Shown here one piece after another: positions 51,601 through 64,000 of a stretch of 64,000 bases of DNA. The position numbers were made by a program, and so were the translations under genes. Each line of letters opens with the position of its first letter. The stretch's first letter is position 1. Under the pieces are notes generated by a model. The model was given only the letters and a program-made list of their open reading frames with translations. It was not told where the DNA came from and searched no databases. The DNA comes from Rostratula benghalensis (Eukaryota > Chordata > Aves > Charadriiformes > Rostratulidae). The stretch is from contig VXAI01000068.1 of NCBI GenBank assembly GCA_013399305.1, positions 1,615,342 to 1,679,341 on the forward strand, read 5' to 3'.

Positions 51601-54600
51601 ATTTAACCTTGAGAAAATGCTAAAATAACCAAAATAGAAATTAATAGTAAAGATACACTGAGCTGCAACTGGGTCTAACTAACTAGTTAGTTTTCTGGAG
51701 ATACGTGGAGGTGCATAAAGGGCTTGGCACTCAACTTGCATTGAGTTTGATATGAGTCAGACACCCAATTATCCTTTGCGCTGTTGAAAAATCCACCCTC
51801 ATCTCTAATTCTTATATTGCCATAAGAGTTGACATCCCTTAAAACATCATTAGGTATGCAGTCAAAACAATATAACACTTCAAAAAAATTACTGGGAGTC
51901 ATACTTAATTGTCTGTAAAATACTTCTTTAAAGACTCAATAATTGGGAGTCAATATTTCAGATATCTCTTCCATATATTTTGGGGTTGATTATTTACTGG
52001 GAGAATGTCAGCTACTGGCATTTGCACCAGAAAGAAAGAAAGAAAACTACAACACAGTAGTTGCCTATGCTTTATGGGTAGTCCTTGCTTAATCATAAAA
52101 CTCTAATTAAAAGGACTGAGTTACCTACCAACTCAAAATGTTATTTACTCTGTTCTTCAAAGAGTGATGTCTATACTCTTGACACAGTTTTCAGCCCAAA
52201 TCAAACAGAAGAAAAATTTTTACAGGAGGTGTAAATGGTCACTGCAAAGTATTTAAGGAAATAGCTGGAAAGAAGAACAGGTTTGTTACAACAGATTGTG
52301 GAAATCTAAAATCGCAAAATATATTTTTTTTAAAAAAATAATAAAAAGCCTCTGGAATTTACTGCAAAATCTAAAGAAAAAGATATGAAAGATGGTTAGC
52401 ATGAACGCTAAGAATAATATGAGGTTTCAAGTATATTAGGAGCTAAAGGAATCATTCCAACAGTATGATTAACTGCCACATGGGTCCTACTGAAGTCTTC
52501 ATTAGACCAACCTAATCCCATCGCTCTTGAACGTTGAGTGATACATTCCTTGACCTAAACTGAATGCTTTAGCACCTGAAGGACACCCGTGTGGCCAGCA
52601 CACACCCAGAAATAAAAGAATTTATCTCAAGTACCTGGATTGCTGCCCATGCTCCAGACAAAGCACACTCTTGACGTTCTGGCTGGGAAACCCGAGGCAG
52701 CCCTATATCAAATGCTTTTTTAAATATTTTTTTCTCTATCTTCAGTTCTAATGGGCTTATGTTACACACAGTCTTGTCCACACAGGATGTGCAGTGCTGG
52801 CAATACACTCTCACACTCTCAGAATTTAGGTCCCGTGCTTCCCATAAACAACAACTTTGGCCATAGAAGGGTTTTGCAACTTGAACATGGAGGATAAAAC
52901 GAAAAGAAAAAAAAAAAAATGGTGAACTGGCAATGGACTCATAACCTGCAAAGAAACATTTTGTTTCTTTAATATGCTACAAATATAAGTTGATATCCTG
53001 AATAACATTTTGGCTTAAAACTGAATGACAGACCTGAGATGTACCCTGTCAGATTATGCCAACTGAAGCAAACAAAATACCAAAAATTTGCCCATTTACC
53101 CAGAGGAAACCAGCTATGGACACGAACTAATACCTCTTCTTTGTTAACGTGAAAATGGTGTTCCCTCTTAAGGCAAGGTATGAGGAAGCAAAAACTACAA
53201 GTGTTTCCTCAACTGTTCCTATACCCCTTTTCAGAGGGAAAGGCCACTTAGCAAACAGCAGAAATGGATGCAGCTGCAGAGGGAATGGAGGTAAGTGGGG
53301 AGATGCACAGCCACAGCTGTGTCATGGTGCTTGGTACATGAAACCATGAGTAAGACTCATTCTGTTACCCTAAAGTAATCCCATGTCTGGGATTTAAATA
53401 CCACCTCCAGAAAAAAGCACTTCCAAGAAACGCTCCTAGATGTACTTTGGCAGAGCTCTGTACTGCAGTGGGGGCTCCCAAACCTGCCCCAGATGGTGCC
53501 TACCCAAAACTGGTCCACGCTAAAGAGGATGACCATGTCCATGTTTAATCAGTCAGATTAAACAGCAACCAGGGAACTACACACAGATTTTTGAAACAAA
53601 GAAGGAGATTAGCTTGAGAAAGTATTAAAAGCATGATTATTTTTTTTTTCCTTATACTAGAGGGAGAGAGCAGCAGCGTGGATCTCATGGTGCAGAGGGA
53701 TGCACTCAGGCACAGCATCCCTGTCTCCTATGGCAGGGGAGGACCATGCACAACTGGGAATGGGGGGGAATACACCTTTAGGGAGGGCGGAAAGCTCCTT
53801 TTGTTAATGCTGGGTGGATGATAAGAAACTTTTTGAGATTAGTTACAGAAAGCTGCCTTAGCTCATCCAGTGCATTGCTAGGGCTGGGCTTGAATGTGCA
53901 CTTCACTGATTGCTGGTTAATTATGGCCCATTAATAAATCAATGAAGCGCTTCGATCCTGTATTGATTCATAATAGATTATTTGAGAGGCTTCTCCCTGC
54001 GGCAAGCTGGTGTCATAGCTCTGCCTGCCTGCTCTTCTGAAAAACTGAGAAACTTAATACAGTTCACAAAATTTTACTTTCAAATATTTTATCTCTAATT
54101 CAGCCAGCTGAAGGAAATTACTGATGGGTTCAAAACCTGACCAGGGAGAAAAGGCTCTCCCATGATTTTAGAGGGAGTAAACATCTTTGCTTGAGAACAA
54201 TAATGCCATATTGACTTTAAGCAAGCCTGACCACTCTAAAAATGCATAAAAGCCCACTATGGTTTTGGGCAGCTAATGAGTTTCAATAAAAAGTTTATTG
54301 CTTCTTCAGTTAAAAAGAAAAAAAATCTGATGTTCAAATACGCAAAAGCCTGATAGCAATATTAAATCTCAGATATTTTCTACTGTCTAAATAGTTCATT
54401 CAACTATTTTTCCCCCAAAGTAGACAGGCACTTATAACAGCTCAGAAACCAACTGTCAGGCCACGGAGCAGGAGGACACTTGCTACAACAGCAGCAGTTA
54501 GCATCTCACAATTTGTTATATTGGATTTTATTGGTATTTTTCTACTGCAACTCCTGTTTTACTGCAATTCCACTAAACTTATGTAAACTATATACCACAC

Positions 54601-55796
54601 ACCAGAGTTTAACTCTCCGCTGACTGCTCCCCGTAAACAGCATTTGTTACCAAAGCTATGAATTTAGAGAAATGGGGGGAAAAAACCCACAACCTAAGGA
54701 AAAGTATTGTGAAAGATGAGTGACAATCCCATTCCTTTTTATTGATGACACTGAGCATGGTAACGTGCTGACAAACATCCTTCTTCCCACACTATCACAG
54801 CCCTCGGCACAGTGTGTCCTACATACCCAGTAACCTTCATTTTGCAGTTTTTCCTGTTTTCCCAACTGATGAGGGATCCTCATCCTCACAGGGATGAGGG
54901 GGGAGATCCAGGCAAGAACTGGTGGGATACGGGGCTTCAGTTCACAGAGTAGGGGCAAAAGACAGAAAAAAAGAATGTAGCTCTTAGAAAGTCTCACTCT
55001 TTTACTTTTAAATAAAGTACCAAAAAACCCTAGATGGTTTAATTAAAATTAGGGGGAAAAAAATAGGATAAACAGCTGCCCTCACTAGTAAGCAGTACTC
55101 TTCAAAGTCATTTGGGAGTGATTTCTTTTTGGAAGCTAGATTTAGAGGAGTTTGTATGCTTAAGACAGTGGAGTCCGAACTGAACGGAGAGAAGTCTACT
55201 GGCAAAAGATATTCCCTGGAAGGTAAATGTATTTATTCATTCTATGGCCTTTCTGCCTTATGTTAAATTTATGAGCTTTTATGTTCTGTTATATTTTCAG
55301 CTTTCAGCTCAAGAAACCACAGTCGTGGCACAGAACGAAAAAATCCCATAACGTCAAAAAACATAAAAAGAGATTTAACTGTCGCCTCTTAATTTCTTTC
55401 TTCTCTCAGGAATAAATCTTTGACTCAGGCTGAGCAGCTCGGCTACTTTTTGGTGGGGGCAGGGGAAATGCACACTTCCAAAAACTGCCCCACAGCTCCT
55501 GGGCTGTCACCGTAGCCCAAACCAAACACATCTCGAGTCTGGGGCTCAGGGGCAAAGGCGGTGGCTACTCCCTGCCCTCCCCACCAGTGACTCTGCAGGC
55601 CACAGAGAAATCAGGTTTCTCTGGAGCCTCTGCGATGCCTGTGCTGCTGCTGCTGCTGTCGTAAATGTCCACATGAGTTTGGTACCAAACCCATGTCAGC
55701 TCCATCCAACCAATCCATCTTTGATAGCTGCCAAGTGCTGAGCCCTAATATACGACAGCACGGCGGTGGGAATTATTCCACTCCCAAGATACCGCT

Positions 55797-55811
55797 CACA
55801 CACACACACAA
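55797..55811 (+). repeat. (AC)n microsatellite
   Basis: About seven AC units, followed by an A-rich tail. Confidence 0.9.
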
Positions 55812-55879
55812 AAAAGTTTTTGATGAGGCCAGGCAGGTCTGCCAGACAAAATCTCTGTCAAAAATCTTCTCAAATTACC

Positions 55880-55897
55880 AAAAAAAAAAAAAAAAAA
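55880..55897 (+). repeat. A18 tract
   Basis: A homopolymer inside a generally A-rich 40-bp stretch. Confidence 0.9.
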
Positions 55898-56067
55898 CCC
55901 CAACCAAAACCCTACTTTATTTAGCTTCGGTTGTTCCCTTTTTCTCCAAAAGCTGTGAGCTATAAATCTCCCCAGAACAGAGCCCATTAACGCAATCTCT
56001 AACAACCTGTAAGGTACCAGCCAGCTGTCACCACCCCGCCTCGACAGGCTTTAGATACTGCTCTTGG

Positions 56068-56084
56068 AAAAAAAAAAAAAAAAA
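56068..56084 (+). repeat. A17 tract
   Basis: A homopolymer between gctcttgg and gcagga. Confidence 0.9.
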
Positions 56085-57630
56085 GCAGGAACACAGTACC
56101 TGGGTTTTTGTTTTGGTATCAGAAGAACGCGAGGCTAGAACATAATTATTACGGGTAGGTAAACGATACAAGAGTCTCACGCTAGATATTTTCTCTATCA
56201 CCCCCCCGGCTTATAACTGAAGGGAAATCAGCCAGCCTCGAACAGCAAAAACAAAAAACACCCAAAAAAAAAAACCCACAAAAAAACCCCACCTCCAAGA
56301 TGGGTTACAATAAACTGAACAGGAGAAAACGAAGCTCTGAAAATCAAGCTTTAGAAGCCTGTAATCTTCACCTAGGAGACTAAACTTCATCCTTCCTGCC
56401 TCTTGCAACTTCACTGTAGGAAGCGGTGATATCTAGAGTGACTCCCTACACCTACACACCTGAAGCCACACATGTTATAAGAAAATACATTTTTCTGTTT
56501 CTTCTATGTATATTGAATACACACAGAGCATACTATGCATACTATACATAGACTATCCTGTAGAGCATATAGGTCATAGGGAATTTGTATTTTACTTGGC
56601 TGTGAGAAGAAACAAAAAAAAAAAAAACAGGGTCAGTATTTAGTTTTAATGTCACAAAGCAGAATTCTCTTTCAGAGAACTTTGCAGAAACTCAACTCCT
56701 GCTCTTTGAGAGGAGGAGGTTGGCAGCATGGAAACTTGAAAAAGGAGTTTCAGCTTCTAAAACTCCATTTTTATTCTCCTCAACTGGAATAATCTCATTC
56801 AGTTGTGTTATACAAAAAATGCTGCTGCCCTCATTTCTGAATAGAATCACTAAAATACTGATTAGCCATAACCTTTTAAATTGAAGAGGGGATTTAAACA
56901 AGACGGAGCATGTAGAATCGTAGAATGGTCTGAGTTGGGACTGGGTTTCTTGATTTTTCCCCTATTCAATGTGCCTTCCCCTCCTGTTGCACAAGGACCT
57001 CTGAAGTTAGGTATGTCTTCTCTCGGTGCTGACCACAGACCAGTCCAGCTTTTGTTAGAGGATGCTAAACCTGGTGCCAAAAGTGCACTTGGCAGCACCG
57101 AGTGACTGTCTGAAGCTGGGCCAAGAGCATCCCAGGCGAACGGGGCCAACGTGGTGAGGCCTTCACTGCTGTGAAGCAACATTTTGGGGCACGTTTGAGT
57201 GTTCCTGACTCTGATGATGTCATCCAGCAACACAGACGATGCCACAAAATGCACAGTCCTCGAGGTTGGCAGAACAGATGGAGCCTTAACCTTTACTGGA
57301 GACTCTGGTTACACAACTTCTGCGTCTTAAATAATTTATACCATCTGATCATATGGGAGCTTCAGCTGTGGAAACAGATGATGCTGAAACAGGATCTGAT
57401 CCAATCTGTTCACTCTCCACTGTTCCCAAACTGGGAAAGGTGAGCAGGTTACACGGCAGCCCATAGCCCTTTGAGGCGAGAGACTCTCAGCCCCAAACAC
57501 TTGTTTATTGCTGCTTACTGCATTTAACAGGGCTCCACATTTGGTTCAGCTAATCAACTTTAACCCAATCTTCCTCTAAAACCCAGCAAGAAGTTTCCCC
57601 AATTTACAGTTTGGATGCCCTGCAGATGAA

Positions 57631-57725
57631 GGTATATATAAAGTTATATATAAGGTATATTTAAGTTTTATATAAAAGTTTTATATAAAAGTTATATATA
57701 AGTTATATGTAAGATATACAAATAT
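57631..57725 (+). repeat. AT-rich imperfect tandem repeat
   Basis: About 95 bp made of variants of an AAGTTATATATA / AAGTTTTATATA unit of 11-13 bp, repeated about seven times with drift. It is partly self-complementary, so it can form short hairpins, and it is likely length-polymorphic. Confidence 0.85.
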
Positions 57726-58099
57726 CTAGGTAACAAAGAGTAGCTTTGCTCTTAGGAGAAAATATTTACAAATAGGTAACAGTGCTTTCACAGAACTGGA
57801 GTGGTAAACAGGGTCCCAATTTTGTATACACTGAGAAGAAACTTTAGGGCTGAGAGCAGCAGCATTTGTGCTGGCTCTCGGGCTGGGTGACGCTGTGTAG
57901 GACAGCACGGTACAGGGACAGTCAGGGCTTCCCCAGCACCAAATCACAAGCAGCCACATGTTGGTGCACGTTTGCATTTACACAGAGCAGGGGGATAAGG
58001 AGCTGGGAGTGAGGAAGCAACACCAGTACATTACCTAAGTCAGCCTCAGCAATACAAAGGACATCCCCTTTGTGGACAGCTGGGGCAGTCTGAAAGCTC

Positions 58100-58302
58100 T
58101 AAATGCTTTCCTGTGAGGGTGGTGAGACACTGGAAGAGGTTGCCCAGAGAAGCTGTGGATGCCCCATCCCCAGAGGCATTCACAGCCAGGTTGGACAGGG
58201 CTTTGAGCAACCTGGTCTGGTGGGAGGTGTCCCTGCCCATGGCAGGGGGTTTGCAAGCAGATGATCTTTAAGGTCCCTCCCAACTCTAACCATTCTACGA
58301 TT
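58100..58302 (+). mobile_element. CR1 LINE 3' fragment, plus orientation
   Basis: The last 200 bp of a CR1: cctgtgagggtggtgagaca, AAGAGGTTGCCCAGAGAAGC, TTGGACAGGGCTTTGAGCAAC, GGGAGGTGTCCCTGCCCATGG and gatctttaaggtccctccca, ending CTAACCATTCTACGATT. It is of the same general type as the minus-oriented copies at 20.9 and 43.9 kb. Confidence 0.95.
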
Positions 58303-58874
58303 AAGATCATAAAGATTCATTGACTTCTCCCCCAAAACCATTTAGAGAAACATATTAAAGTAAACAAGCCCCAGGGCAGCTTGCTTTAATATTCCAGGCT
58401 AAAAACTGTTTTATAAAAGCTGATTCATGAACAGACCAAATATTGCTGTTCTGGGATGCACAACAAAGCGCGGGGCAGATGGTCAGGGGTGGCAGCAGCT
58501 TCACTCATCTGATTTTAATCCATCACCACCACTCTGTCAGAGCCCTCAGTCACATGCATTCCACTTACTCACTTGTTCGGTTCAGACAAGGCATCCAAAA
58601 AAAAAAACCCACTGAACAAGATGTACAGCTCATATTTACTATCCAAACCTGCCAGCATCCCCTTTTTTTTTTTTTTTAAACAAGTTTGGAGAAATAAATT
58701 TGCTCTTGGCTTGGAGAACCTCTGCCAGGTTTTCCATCCTAAGTGCGTTTTAATCAGATCGCCACTGAAACTTTTCAAAAAGCAGTATTTAATGAAAACA
58801 AACAGATGTATAACTGCCGAATGTCACTGCAAGATTGTTAACATGTGTCATCACCAAGTTTTAATAGCAAAACT

Positions 58875-58901
58875 AAAAAAAAAAAATAAAAAAAAAAAAA
58901 A
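58875..58901 (+). repeat. A-rich tract (A12 T A13)
   Basis: Two A runs separated by a single T. It lies inside a spurious 197-codon frame. Confidence 0.85.
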
Positions 58902-60055
58902 TAGAGTTATGACAGGGACACGCAGTTGCTATAGAAGTCCAGCTTTGACAACCACAATCTTCCCAGCAGAGAGGAGCTCCCACGCACAGCCCAAGCAGGC
59001 GCCTGTGTCAGGCTCTGCCTGCACCCTCACCCACGGAGCCCCCACCCGTGGGCTGGGCTCCCCCCCGCCCCCCCCCAGCATCCTCCTGCCCTCCCAACTG
59101 CTCAGCCTCACCGTGCCTGCTTGCCACTGCTCAGGTAGCCGGTTCAACAGAAAATCCTCCAGATGAAAACAGAGTTTCCATCACATCATCTATCTGAATC
59201 TACTCATCCAGTGGGGTCTCCCAACCCAGCCCCCTGGGGAATGGAGCTGTGGGTGGAAGCCTCAACGCAAGGGAGGACACAGCAGTTCTGCAAGTCCACG
59301 CTGTTACCTCCTGCATAAATGCACCCCATTTAGTTACCAATCAAAGCTGCTTCTCCAGAGGATAATTCCACTTACAGCAGGTGCTGCTCATAGAAATGAA
59401 AAGAAAGAGACTTTGGGAAGACACACGGGGGATGCAGTCAATGAAATCACAGATGCCAGATCCTTTCACCCAGCCACGTTCACGCTTCAAAATACCTACA
59501 TCAACATTATGACTCCTATTCCTAAGGATAAAGTTGAATATTTTATTCAGCTCAATTCAGATCAATGGTTTCTCCCTCTACTTTCCATAGGAATGCAGAG
59601 CAAAGAGCCTGTCTAAACTTTTTTTCCTTTCTTAATGAAACTCTTATTGATTTTTCATCCTCGTGAATCATTGCCTCGGAGCAATTTCTTTTAGCCGCAG
59701 GTTCTCACATTTAATTTGTATGTATGCTTAAGGGAAAGTTTATCAATAGAGTCTCCAGAGAGATACTAAAAGGGGTTTATGAGAAAGTTATGAAATTTTA
59801 CATATGGCATTTACGAACCTAGGCTTTTTTAAGAAAACAAGCCTAGAATAATGCATGACATTAACAATCAGCAGCTTCACATAGCATCCTATGCCACCTC
59901 CGTGCAGCTGTCAGTGCAGAAAGGCAACAGAAGTCAGACTGAAGAGATTTATGTTGATAAAGAGAAAAAATAAAAAACATCACAACAGGATTTCATTCAG
60001 ATGTATGGAACTTAATAGCTGTTAATAGCTACCCAAAGATAAACAGAGCAGAACA

Positions 60056-60068
60056 TGTGTGTGTGTGT
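60056..60068 (+). repeat. (TG)n microsatellite
   Basis: A short run of about six TG units. Confidence 0.9.
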
Positions 60069-60142
60069 CCATAGGAAACTGTCACAGTTACAGACATTAA
60101 AATATATATTTAGGCCAGACAGGAAGAAAATATTTAGGATTT

Positions 60143-60167
60143 AAAAATATATAAATATATATATATT
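60143..60167 (+). repeat. (AT)n-rich microsatellite
   Basis: Alternating A/T sequence of about 25 bp with minor interruptions. Confidence 0.85.
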
Positions 60168-61860
60168 TGTCAGCAATACACTTAACAGACAGCTTTGCAA
60201 ATACCATCAAGGACAAAAAAAAGAAACAAGTCCCTGATTTGTTTAGTCTTAAGTTCCCCCGCTGCTTTAATTGCTATTTACATGGGGAAAAAAGCTTAAA
60301 GTGCTATGGATCTTTTAGTTCTCATTCACATGAAATACACTAATTTTACTAGTCAATGGAAGGAGCAAATTTCTGGGCCATGGGCATCATACAGTTATTC
60401 AACTAACTGTTAGCCAGGTTCATATCTAATAAAAGGAGATATACTTCTGCTTAAAAGTCAGTATTTTGCGTTGTGATTAATATTGACTAAATGGCACTGT
60501 CCACATGTTAAAAGGATTGGCTAGACTTGGTTCTAGAAGATCTGGAAACAAGGTACTTTCACAAACTATCCAGGCTTAGGAGAGGGGAAGAAAAGAAGGA
60601 GGAAAAAAAAACACCTCAAAAGGAAAATAAATCAGGCCCTATAAAACTTACACTTTTAGAAAAAATGTAAATAAACTCTGTAACGTTGTCAGTCAACCAC
60701 CCAGTATATCTGTTGTCCCTTGGAGGTGACGAAGGAAGAAAACTTGATGGAAATCATCTTTTTCCCATTTTCTCATGCATTTTCTCTCTTTTTGTTAAAA
60801 GTACCAACTTACTCGTACTATCCTAACGGGGATAATACAATTGTCCTTAATGGTTTCCCAAATTACCCAATTAAAGGAGGAATTAAGAGGGTTAGCTAGC
60901 CAGCATTAATTAATATCCACCGACACCGATCTATCGCAGAGCCAGCCGAGAGCAGAGAAACCCCGGTGGGTCACAGGGATTAGACTGAAGAAGAGACTCT
61001 GCAAGAAGGTCAGACTTCATGATCTGAAGTGCTCCAAAGGAAGGAAAGTCCTTGAACTGCACAGGAGCAGATGACTTATGTAGGAGGCTCAGTCCACTGC
61101 AAAGAAAAATGGCAACACTGGCACAAGGAGCAAAAAGGAGATTTTACAGAGATCAGCAGGTTAAAAAAATTCACCTGCTGCAAATGACAATTAGGTCTTC
61201 TACTCCAAAAATATTAATGAACTGTAAAAAGTTGTACTGGGATGAGAAAAGGGTAAGAAAAATTTTTAACTCTCACAAAATAGCCAATACCAAAGTACTG
61301 AGATTAAAAGTAAGAACATTTATAAAATCCTACATGAAGCAAACATGAAAAGGTTGTTCAGTTGCACGATAACTGAGTAATGTAACCTTTCAAAGCAGCA
61401 ACAAAAGGCGATTAGACCATCCCTTGGATTGGAAATGATTGATTATTGCTGCTAATATTGGAATTGAAGTTGACTGTAATGCTTTTTATGTAATTGCTTT
61501 ATTGAATGCTGGATAGCTTTATTTGGTAATGTATTCAGAACACTGCGAGTTTACCATTTCTCTAGCTCCTGATACACTAAGACATACAGACATATAATTA
61601 GATTATTATTTATCCCAATGATATTGTATTAAATGGCATATACTAGGGTTAGCTCCTGACCTTTTAGTGAAGGCCTGTGAGGAATCTTCTGCCTGCAGAA
61701 CCATCTAAGTAGGTTTGAGTTCCAGCAACTTTCCATTCTCTGCATCTGTTCACCGGTTTATTCCATAAACTGTATCAAAATACCTTAAATCTGATTTGGG
61801 GCCCTGTGTGCTGTAACAATTAAATCACTTTGAGGACTTTGAAAGCTGGCTTATCAGTTT

Positions 61861-61880
61861 AAAAAAAAAAAAAAAAAAAA
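61861..61880 (+). repeat. A20 tract
   Basis: A homopolymer following cttatcagttt. No retroposed body was recognised upstream. Confidence 0.9.
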
Positions 61881-64000
61881 TCAATCAAGGACAAGTCAAT
61901 CACAGTGAGGAAAATGACTAAGTAAAAATTTATTTCTATATATATGTATCAGAGTACATTAAAATTTTAAAATATCCATAGGCAAAGCAGGGATTGTTTT
62001 GGTTTTCATCTTTGTTTTTATTTTAAAAAGCAGCCTTGAATATTTAAATATAACTGCTTAGAATTAAAATTTCTCATCCACTTTTTAATTTATTTGATTT
62101 TTTTTATCCCCTGGTGTCACTCCCTGCTTTTTTGGAGAGAGCCCTAGCAAAGGTCAGTAGACAATTAGCTGTCAATAAATACCTAACATAAGAGTGAAAA
62201 TGTTGAGCTGCCTGAGCTTCCATTACTGAACCGAGCAAACACATTTGAAAGCTCATAACAAAAAGCAGAAAGGACTTTAGAGTGTTCTGAACATAAATAT
62301 AATGTTACCTTTAAAGCAGTAAGTATGAAAAATATCAAAGAAGGGGTGTAATACCAACCTTTATCATCTACTGCACACGTATATTGACTTAACTGAGACA
62401 CGCTCACTTATCTACAAAGCCAAAATTGGGTTTTAAGTAGTGTACTTTGCAAGACCCTTCAGGGCACAATGACATTACTGTCATCATTTACTCTGACTCC
62501 CCTGTCTCTCCTTTGATCCTTTCCAAAACGCTGGGGCTCTGTTTCTATTTCTGCCGCGCCACCGGCCTCCCTGGTTTGATGGCACCGCAATTACACACGG
62601 CTGACACAAAAACACACACGTGGAACAGCACGGGGACACACACACTCACACAGGCCCTGACAGGTAAGCGACACACGTAAGGCTCAGACACACAAACAGG
62701 ACTTTTCATCTCAGCACTGCATAAACCTTGCTCCTTTTTTGGCACGCTTTTGCACGCCCGGGACCAATTCTAAATGCAAGGCTTTCTTAGCTCTTTGCAG
62801 GGAAATGCAGAAGCTAGAGGCCTGACACTTCCTTAAGAGGAAAGCACAATCAATAATAGTTAAATTTTGGATAAGCCCTCATCATCAGATTGCTACAGCT
62901 TTGAAATGAGTACACGTCAGCTACCTGTTAGAGCACAGACAACTCCACGCAGTACAAGCTCACTGCTGACAGAGAATAATGCTAATTTTGGGAATAGACA
63001 TCTGCAGAAACAAGAATTTTCACATTAACAATGATCTAAATTAAGATACTATATTTGGGTTATGAAATATTTAATGCCAGTTGGAAAACAGATGTACTGA
63101 ATTAGTTTAACTGAAAATATCGAAAGCTTAGATGACTTATTCTAGTCACGCAGTGTACACATTTCACACACAGAGCAGCAAACATTTTATTAAAATTCAT
63201 TTTTACCTCCGCTTGAATTCAGCATTACTTTATTAAAACAAGCAAGAATATTAAGGAAATGACAAAAAAAAAAAAAAACTTTACATGAGCCCTTCCTTAA
63301 GTGCACCATATTTAATAAAAGAACTTTCTGAAAAGTTTCTGATGTTTCATCATTATAGCCTCCTCTAAATCCTTGTCTGTAAAAACCTCAATTCTGTGTT
63401 CCATCCAGGCAGCTGCTTCAAAATTATGCAGCTTATATATGTCAGAATTTCATAAACATACAGAAATAATTTTCTGATATCCAGTGCCTCTGCTGTGAAG
63501 ACTTTCAACGGCTATAAGAAAAGTGCTTATTTGGCTTGAAAGCAACTGGGTGATATAAATCAATTTAACTAATGGGTCAAAAGATCTTGAAGATGTCACA
63601 AGTACTGGATTTATTTTGGTCTTCAGCAGCTTCAAACTTGTGAAATTTATGGTTATAAATGTCATGCTGCAGAGAAGTAAAACATGCCTCACACATAGGT
63701 GGATATTTTTAAACTATTGATATTTGAAGGTCTTTGGATCTCAGGGGTGATAGAATAAAGCCCAGAGGACGCCCATCAGTGGAAAAGTTCAGGTGATAAC
63801 ACAATAAACACCAGAAATCCCCTCACCCTCTATTTAATCCTGTGGCGGGCACCACCAGCTATGTTTCATACTTCTGTTGACCTATTCAGTAGGTCAATAA
63901 AGTCCTAATAAAGACTTACTAAAGTACCTACCTTACACATTGAATTTTTTTAAGCATACTGAAATTTAATAGTTTAAATGTCAGAATTTTTCAGCAAGTC

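Larger units (their letters stand above)
44248..58099. other. Non-coding stretch, probable THSD7B 5' intron or upstream flank
   Basis: About 14 kb of mostly AT-rich DNA. It contains A-tracts (45586-45604, 55880-55897, 56068-56084), an (AC)n run at 55797-55811, a GCT repeat near 55646-55660 and an AT-rich tandem array at 57631-57725. A possible 30-bp CR1 tail remnant lies near 56914-56943 (tagaatcgtagaatggtctg). A homeobox-site-rich block lies at 53905-54020. No exon, RNA gene or conserved frame was recognised. Confidence 0.7.
58303..64000. other. Non-coding stretch at the right edge
   Basis: AT-rich DNA with T- and A-tracts (58663-58677, 58875-58901, 61861-61880), a C-rich run near 59060-59077, (TG)n at 60056-60068 and (AT)n at 60143-60167. 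A CACACA-rich patch lies at about 62590-62700. A block near 59640-59850 has the look of conserved non-coding sequence. The open frames at 58573-59166 and 61052-61348 have no recognisable family and cross simple repeats or A-rich sequence. No gene is supported. Confidence 0.7.

Noticed and set aside
57080..57260. GC-richer patch as a possible exon or SINE
   Set aside because: No promoter boxes, tail, target duplication or coding similarity was recognised. Only a short CR1-tail-like string lies near 56914.
58573..59166. 197-codon plus-strand frame
   Set aside because: It runs through T- and A-tracts encoding Phe and Lys runs and a C-rich repeat, with no recognisable domain.
61052..61348. 98-codon Lys-rich plus-strand frame
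   Set aside because: The Lys/Arg content follows from A-rich sequence. No family resemblance or splice context was seen.

Overview
The window looks like a piece of a bird nuclear genome. It is AT-rich, gene-poor and intron-dominated, and it carries at least eleven copies or fragments of CR1 LINEs. Several keep the CR1 3' tail (repeated ATTCTRTGA-type octamers) and decayed remains of the ORF2 C-terminus. One avian ERV-type solo LTR is also present. Nothing prokaryotic is seen: no operons, CRISPR arrays or ribosome binding sites. I cannot name the species.

One protein-coding gene can be supported. On the minus strand, three consecutive internal exons of THSD7B (thrombospondin type 1 domain-containing 7B) lie at 19582-20377, 9352-9597 and 637-806. 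They have consensus GT/AG splice sites and matching codon phases, and the joined reading frame follows vertebrate THSD7B block by block through roughly six N-terminal TSP1 repeats. The signal-peptide exon lies upstream (higher coordinates) and the remaining TSP1 repeats, transmembrane segment and tail lie downstream, beyond position 1. Neither end of the gene was found here.

Layout: 1-636 is intron. At 637-806 is the third visible exon. At 807-9351 is an 8.5 kb intron with three CR1 copies. At 9352-9597 is the second visible exon. At 9598-19581 is a 10.0 kb intron with three CR1 copies, a solo LTR and a long foldback at 18.6-18.8 kb. At 19582-20377 is the first visible exon, which is GC- and CpG-rich. 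From 20378 to 64000 there are 43.6 kb with no recognisable exon, most likely the large 5' intron of THSD7B or its upstream flank. This stretch holds scattered CR1 fragments, A-tracts and microsatellites.

The most unusual structures are foldback sequences. Two 138-bp inverted arms, about 97% identical, lie at 23863-24000 and 24797-24934. Between them sits a 61-nt hairpin with a fully pairable 22-bp stem (24598-24658). A separate 174-nt foldback is at 18619-18792. None matches a repeat family I can name, and no new multi-gene system is evident. The rest of the window reads as ordinary avian intron or flank DNA.
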